A stretch of DNA of 64,000 nt from Marivita sp051859345 (GTDB lineage Bacteria > Pseudomonadota > Alphaproteobacteria > Rhodobacterales > Rhodobacteraceae), in the NCBI RefSeq assembly GCF_051859345.1, contig NZ_JBHYFV010000013.1, positions 1 to 64,000 on the forward strand, given 5' to 3'. Shown here piece after piece: positions 60,634 to 64,000 of the stretch. Below the pieces are notes generated by a model. It searched no databases. It was not told the DNA's origin and worked only from the letters and a program-made list of their open reading frames with translations. Numbering within the stretch: position 1 is the first letter of the stretch; every line of letters starts with the position of its first letter. Made by a program: the position numbers and the translations under genes.

Positions 60634-63183
60634 CTACCGTATCTTGTCGGCCAACGCAAGCTGTGCGGCGGCCAGTCGCGCCACCGGAACCCGGAACGGA
60701 GAGCAGCTGACATAGTCGAATCCGGCCTCCCGACAGAAGGCGATTGATTCGGTATGGGCCGCATGTTCCCCGCAGATCGACAAAACCACGTTCGGGCGGG
60801 CAGCGCGACCCCGCACCGCACCCAATTTCAACAATTCTCCGACCCCCTCGGTGTCCAGGATGTGGAACGGGTCTTCGGCAAAGACACCCTGGCGCACATA
60901 TTCCGACATGAAGCGCCCCGCATCGTCGCGCGACAGACCATAGGTCATCTGTGTCAGGTCGTTGGTTCCAAAGCTCAGGAAATGCGTGTGCTCGGCAATA
61001 TCCCCGGCCCGCAGACAGGCGCGCGGCGTCTCGACCATGACACCCAGCCGATAGGTGAAATCCGCGCCGTTTTCCGCGCGCACCGCAGCGGCCACGGCTT
61101 CGACCCGCGTGCGCACCAGTTCGACCTCGCGCTTGGCGGAGACCAGCGGCACCATGATTTCGGGAACAAGGGTGATGCCCTCCTTGCTCGCTTCGACCGT
61201 CGCTTCAAAGATCGCGCGCGCCTGCATGTCATAGATCTCGGGCACCGAAATCCCAAGCCGCACACCGCGCATTCCCAGCATCGGGTTATACTCGGACAGG
61301 CTGTCGATGCGCCGGATCACGTCACTGACCGGAATATCCAGCGCCTCGGCCAGTTCGCGCTGACCGGTGCGGGTTGTGGGCAGGAATTCGTGCAGGGGTG
61401 GGTCAAACAGCCGGATACAGACCGGATGACCCTGCATGATCTGGAACAGCTCAAGAAAATCGGCGCGCTGCATCGGCAGCACAAGCTCCAGCGCCGCCTG
61501 ACGGTCCTGCGGGTTCTGCGCAAAGATCATCTCGCGCATCGGGGTCAGGCGTTCGGCCTCGAAGAACATGTGTTCGGTCCGGCACAGCCCGATCCCCTGC
61601 GCGCGGAAATGCAGCGCTGTCTTGGCATCCGCCGGCGTGTCTGCATTGGCCCGCACCCCGATATCGCGTTCCGCATCGGCCCAGCTCATGAAGGTGCGGA
61701 ATGTGTCGTCCAGCGTCGCCTCGATCATCTCGACAGACCCGGCCAGCACCTGACCGTTGGTGCCGTCCACGGTGATCTCGTCGCCTTCCTTGAGAGTGCG
61801 CCCATCCGTGGCCACCAGCATCTTGCGATTGATCTGAAACCGCATCGACGCCGCGCCAACCACACACGGCAGGCCAAGCCCGCGTCCGATCACCGCCGCG
61901 TGGCTGGTCATGCCGCCGCGTTCGGTCAGCACGGCAGAGGCCACATGCATCCCGCGAATATCCTCGGGGCTGGTTTCGCGACGGACCAGAACACACGGTT
62001 CGCCGCGCGCCGCACTGGCCTGCGCAGCCTCGGACGAGAACACGATCCTGCCCGTTGCCGCACCCGGACTGGCGGCGATTCCGCTGCCCAACACATCGCG
62101 CGGGCTGTTTGCCGATACCTGACGGTGCAACAATTCCGAAAGCGCGCGCGGCTCGATCCGCATCACTGCCTCTTGCCGCGTGATGATGCCATCATCTGCC
62201 AACCGCACCACGATCCGCAGGGCCGCGCGGGCGCTGCGTTCGACACGCACCCCGTCCAGAATGTGCAGATTGCCGTTTTCGATGGTGAATTCGATCTGCA
62301 TCTCTTCGCGCAACCGCCGACGCATCAGCGCCGCATGGTCTTTCAGGGCAACAAACGCCTCTGGCGCAAATTCCTCAAGCGATGGCCCACGCGGGTCTTT
62401 CTCAAGGAACATCGACTCCGCCCCGCCATCCAGCGCCTCACGCCCCTGGCTCTGGCTCAGGTATCGCCCCGTAACCTGCGGCAGCCCGGTGGACGAATTG
62501 ACCAGTTGCAACACGCCCGACCCACATTCGCCACTGCCCAGCCCAAGCGCCATTTCTTGAACCACAAGGCCCAGCCCGGCATCCACAGGAGCCCCTTTGG
62601 CCTGCCTTAAAAGCCGTGCCGTGGTGCCTTCCCAGGCCCGCGCCATCGACCGCAGGATTTCCGCCAACTGGATTGCGGGATCCTGGGGAAACGGCTCTTC
62701 TGCCTCTTCTTCATAGACCTTCAACGCCGCGTATAGGGCGCCTGCGCCGCTGCCGTCAATCTCGTCAAACGCCTCGGCGTCTAGCCGGGCAACGTCGATG
62801 GCGTAGGTCTGGATAAACCGCAGGTAAATCCCGGTCGCCGCAACCTCACCGATCTGCGCACACAGCGCCGCATGGCGCGCCTCGTTCATCCCGATATTGA
62901 GCACTGCGCCGGGACCACCCCAATCCGGGTCTTCCGATGACGGGCGCACGCACAAAAGCGCGTTTGGGTCGAATTCCCGCATGATTCCGGACACTTCGGG
63001 CAGATACCCCGAGGCAAGTTTGTGAACCGTGTCAAACGACAGCGCAACGGTGCGCGGCACCGGCAAGTCAAGACGCACGAGGCGCTGCAAACACTTGGCC
63101 CGTCCGCCATGTGTCGGGGTCGACATCGGCGAACGTGCGGTGATCAGCGTCACATCCGGGTTTTCAGGGCTTGGTTTCTGCAC
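60634..63183 (-). CDS. PPDK-like PEP-utilising enzyme, divergent
   Basis: An 849-residue protein like pyruvate, phosphate dikinase (usually about 880). The phosphohistidine domain has H428 in ERGGMTSHAAVIGRG. The C-terminal PEP/pyruvate barrel is complete, with GIGLCRTEHMFFE, MVETPRACLRAGD, LSFGTNDLTQMTYG and the catalytic Cys in SICGEHA. The N-terminal ATP-grasp half is shorter and poorly conserved: the PGMMDTVLNLG loop of PPDK reads WGGPGAVLNIG (about 88-98). It may have altered nucleotide use or regulation. Start GTG 63183; ATG 63126 is possible. glyS lies upstream on the same strand, 120 bases away. Confidence 0.85.
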   Translation of the reverse strand: MQKPSPENPDVTLITARSPMSTPTHGGRAKCLQRLVRLDLPVPRTVALSFDTVHKLASGYLPEVSGIMREFDPNALLCVRPSSEDPDWGGPGAVLNIGMNEARHAALCAQIGEVAATGIYLRFIQTYAIDVARLDAEAFDEIDGSGAGALYAALKVYEEEAEEPFPQDPAIQLAEILRSMARAWEGTTARLLRQAKGAPVDAGLGLVVQEMALGLGSGECGSGVLQLVNSSTGLPQVTGRYLSQSQGREALDGGAESMFLEKDPRGPSLEEFAPEAFVALKDHAALMRRRLREEMQIEFTIENGNLHILDGVRVERSARAALRIVVRLADDGIITRQEAVMRIEPRALSELLHRQVSANSPRDVLGSGIAASPGAATGRIVFSSEAAQASAARGEPCVLVRRETSPEDIRGMHVASAVLTERGGMTSHAAVIGRGLGLPCVVGAASMRFQINRKMLVATDGRTLKEGDEITVDGTNGQVLAGSVEMIEATLDDTFRTFMSWADAERDIGVRANADTPADAKTALHFRAQGIGLCRTEHMFFEAERLTPMREMIFAQNPQDRQAALELVLPMQRADFLELFQIMQGHPVCIRLFDPPLHEFLPTTRTGQRELAEALDIPVSDVIRRIDSLSEYNPMLGMRGVRLGISVPEIYDMQARAIFEATVEASKEGITLVPEIMVPLVSAKREVELVRTRVEAVAAAVRAENGADFTYRLGVMVETPRACLRAGDIAEHTHFLSFGTNDLTQMTYGLSRDDAGRFMSEYVRQGVFAEDPFHILDTEGVGELLKLGAVRGRAARPNVVLSICGEHAAHTESIAFCREAGFDYVSCSPFRVPVARLAAAQLALADKIR

Positions 63184-63303
63184 TGCAGCACCTCTTCAGC
63201 GTTGGCGCAGCATACGAAGACACTGCGCCCTGACAAGAGGTGTTGGTGGCACAGGGGCACCTTATCCTGCCCAGACTCTGGCCCAGCCTCCGGTCTGGCG
63301 CGT

Positions 63304-64000
63304 TCAGCCGTCGATGCGTGTCAGATCCGCCACTTGCAGACAGGTCGTGCGGATCGTGCTGAGCAGGTTGAGACGGTTGCGCCGCAGAACCTCGCTTTCG
63401 GCATTGACCTGCACCGCCTCGAAAAACGCATCCACCGGCCCGCGCAGTTCGGCCATTGCCGCCATCGCCGTGGCAAAATCCTGCTCTGCCATCGCCGGAG
63501 TGATCCTGGCTTCGGCTTTGGCCAGCGCATCGAACAGCGCCACCTCGGTTGGGTCTTCGGCGAATTTCGGATCGCCGCCAAACGAATATTCCACCCCGTC
63601 CTTGTCCTCGGCCTGGGTCAGGATGTTGTTCGCGCGCTTGAAGCCTTGCACAAGGTTCTCGCCATCCTCGGTTGCAAGAACCGCCTGCAACGCCTTGGCC
63701 CGCTTGACCAAAAGCGCGAGGTCATCATTGCCCGGCATGGCAATGCAGGCGTCGATCACGTCATGCCGCACGCCTTGTTCACGCAGGTAGACTTTCAAGC
63801 GGTCGTGGAAGAACGATAGCAAATCGACCGACTTGTCCGGCACGGTTTCCTGCATGGCGTTCAGCCCGTTCATTCCGTCCTCATCTCGCTGCGATTTCAG
63901 CGTGCGATAGGCCGCACCGAATACGCCATGCTGCGCGATCTCGCGGATCAGATCGTTCACATCATCGTCTGTGACATCGTCAATCAGATGGCCCTTGTGG
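63304..64000 (-). CDS. glyS: Glycine-tRNA ligase beta subunit (3' part)
   Basis: The C-terminal ~232 residues are inside the window; the frame is open to the right edge, so the gene continues beyond 64000. The stretch VDLLSFFHDRLKVYLREQGV and the HDVIDACIAM helix, RAKALQAVLATEDGENLVQGFKRANNIL, and the C-terminal RLNLLSTIRTTCLQVADLTRIDG are those of the GlyS anticodon-binding region of the alpha2beta2 enzyme. The stop is at 63304. The PPDK-like gene follows 120 bases later. Confidence 0.95.
   Translation of the reverse strand, partial: HKGHLIDDVTDDDVNDLIREIAQHGVFGAAYRTLKSQRDEDGMNGLNAMQETVPDKSVDLLSFFHDRLKVYLREQGVRHDVIDACIAMPGNDDLALLVKRAKALQAVLATEDGENLVQGFKRANNILTQAEDKDGVEYSFGGDPKFAEDPTEVALFDALAKAEARITPAMAEQDFATAMAAMAELRGPVDAFFEAVQVNAESEVLRRNRLNLLSTIRTTCLQVADLTRIDG

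Overview
The window is a GC-rich chromosomal segment of an alphaproteobacterium, most likely of the Rhodobacterales (Roseobacter group). This rests on the gene set and order (folB-folP-glmM, an HdaA gene just upstream of ppk, hflK-hflC-DUF2065-Do protease, DUF2842 and DUF6524-type small membrane proteins, a short bacterial ProRS, a PntA with fused membrane segments), on a GTTC-N7-GTTC type SOS box, and on protein wording I recognise from that group. It is coding-dense and mostly housekeeping. No stretch above 300 bases lacks a gene, and I saw no rRNA, tRNA, CRISPR array, prophage or insertion sequence.

Layout. 1-3222 (all minus): start of an amino-acid ABC ATPase, a PhnD-type binding protein overlapping a TerB-like gene, a secreted protein and rlmJ. 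3230-4680: an AT-rich single-gene islet with a HEPN-like protein, unlike everything around it. 4682-9199: pyrG, secG, a DUF6524-type gene, purA, DUF2842. 9323-11737: a large acidic protein with a strong palindrome in its leader. 11877-16676: thiN, a DMT exporter, sdaA, a small protein, rpiA, a GNAT. 16936-22476: gor, then the envelope-proteolysis cluster hflK-hflC-DUF2065-degP. 22665-24557: propionyl-CoA synthetase with TTTGCAAA-type operators upstream. 24791-26290: a peptidoglycan-binding lipoprotein and two gene remnants, an orphan DnaE2 C-terminal OB-fold under an SOS box and a piece of a TolB-like cyclase-associated protein. 26541-32906: ferredoxin, VCBS-type protein, yebC, a glutamine amidotransferase, an SLC13 transporter, a DMT exporter, ymdB. 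33005-38357: xseA diverging from purD-lysE, a DMT exporter, two small genes. 38494-42775: pntAB, psiE-like and HemG-like flavodoxin genes. 43061-51120: DUF3422, ppx, panE-like, ppk1, hdaA, AI-2E permease. 51274-56340: ADP-ribosylglycohydrolase and HisKA_2 kinase, proS, a serine hydrolase. 56379-64000: glmM-folP-folB, sleB, a divergent PPDK-like gene, and the end of glyS.

Working together: polyphosphate synthesis (ppk1) and exopolyphosphatase (ppx) flank a panE-like gene; pntAB and gor supply and use NADPH; folB-folP-glmM join folate and cell-wall precursor synthesis; hflKC and a Do-type protease form an envelope quality-control unit.

The most unusual signals are: (1) the AT-rich HEPN islet; (2) a family of perfect palindromes, mostly with a TNNA centre and usually in pairs, at six of eleven convergent gene junctions and once inside xseA; (3) the SOS-boxed DnaE2 OB-fold remnant; (4) the TTTGCAAA cluster before prpE; (5) the 11-bp inverted repeat in the leader of the acidic protein.
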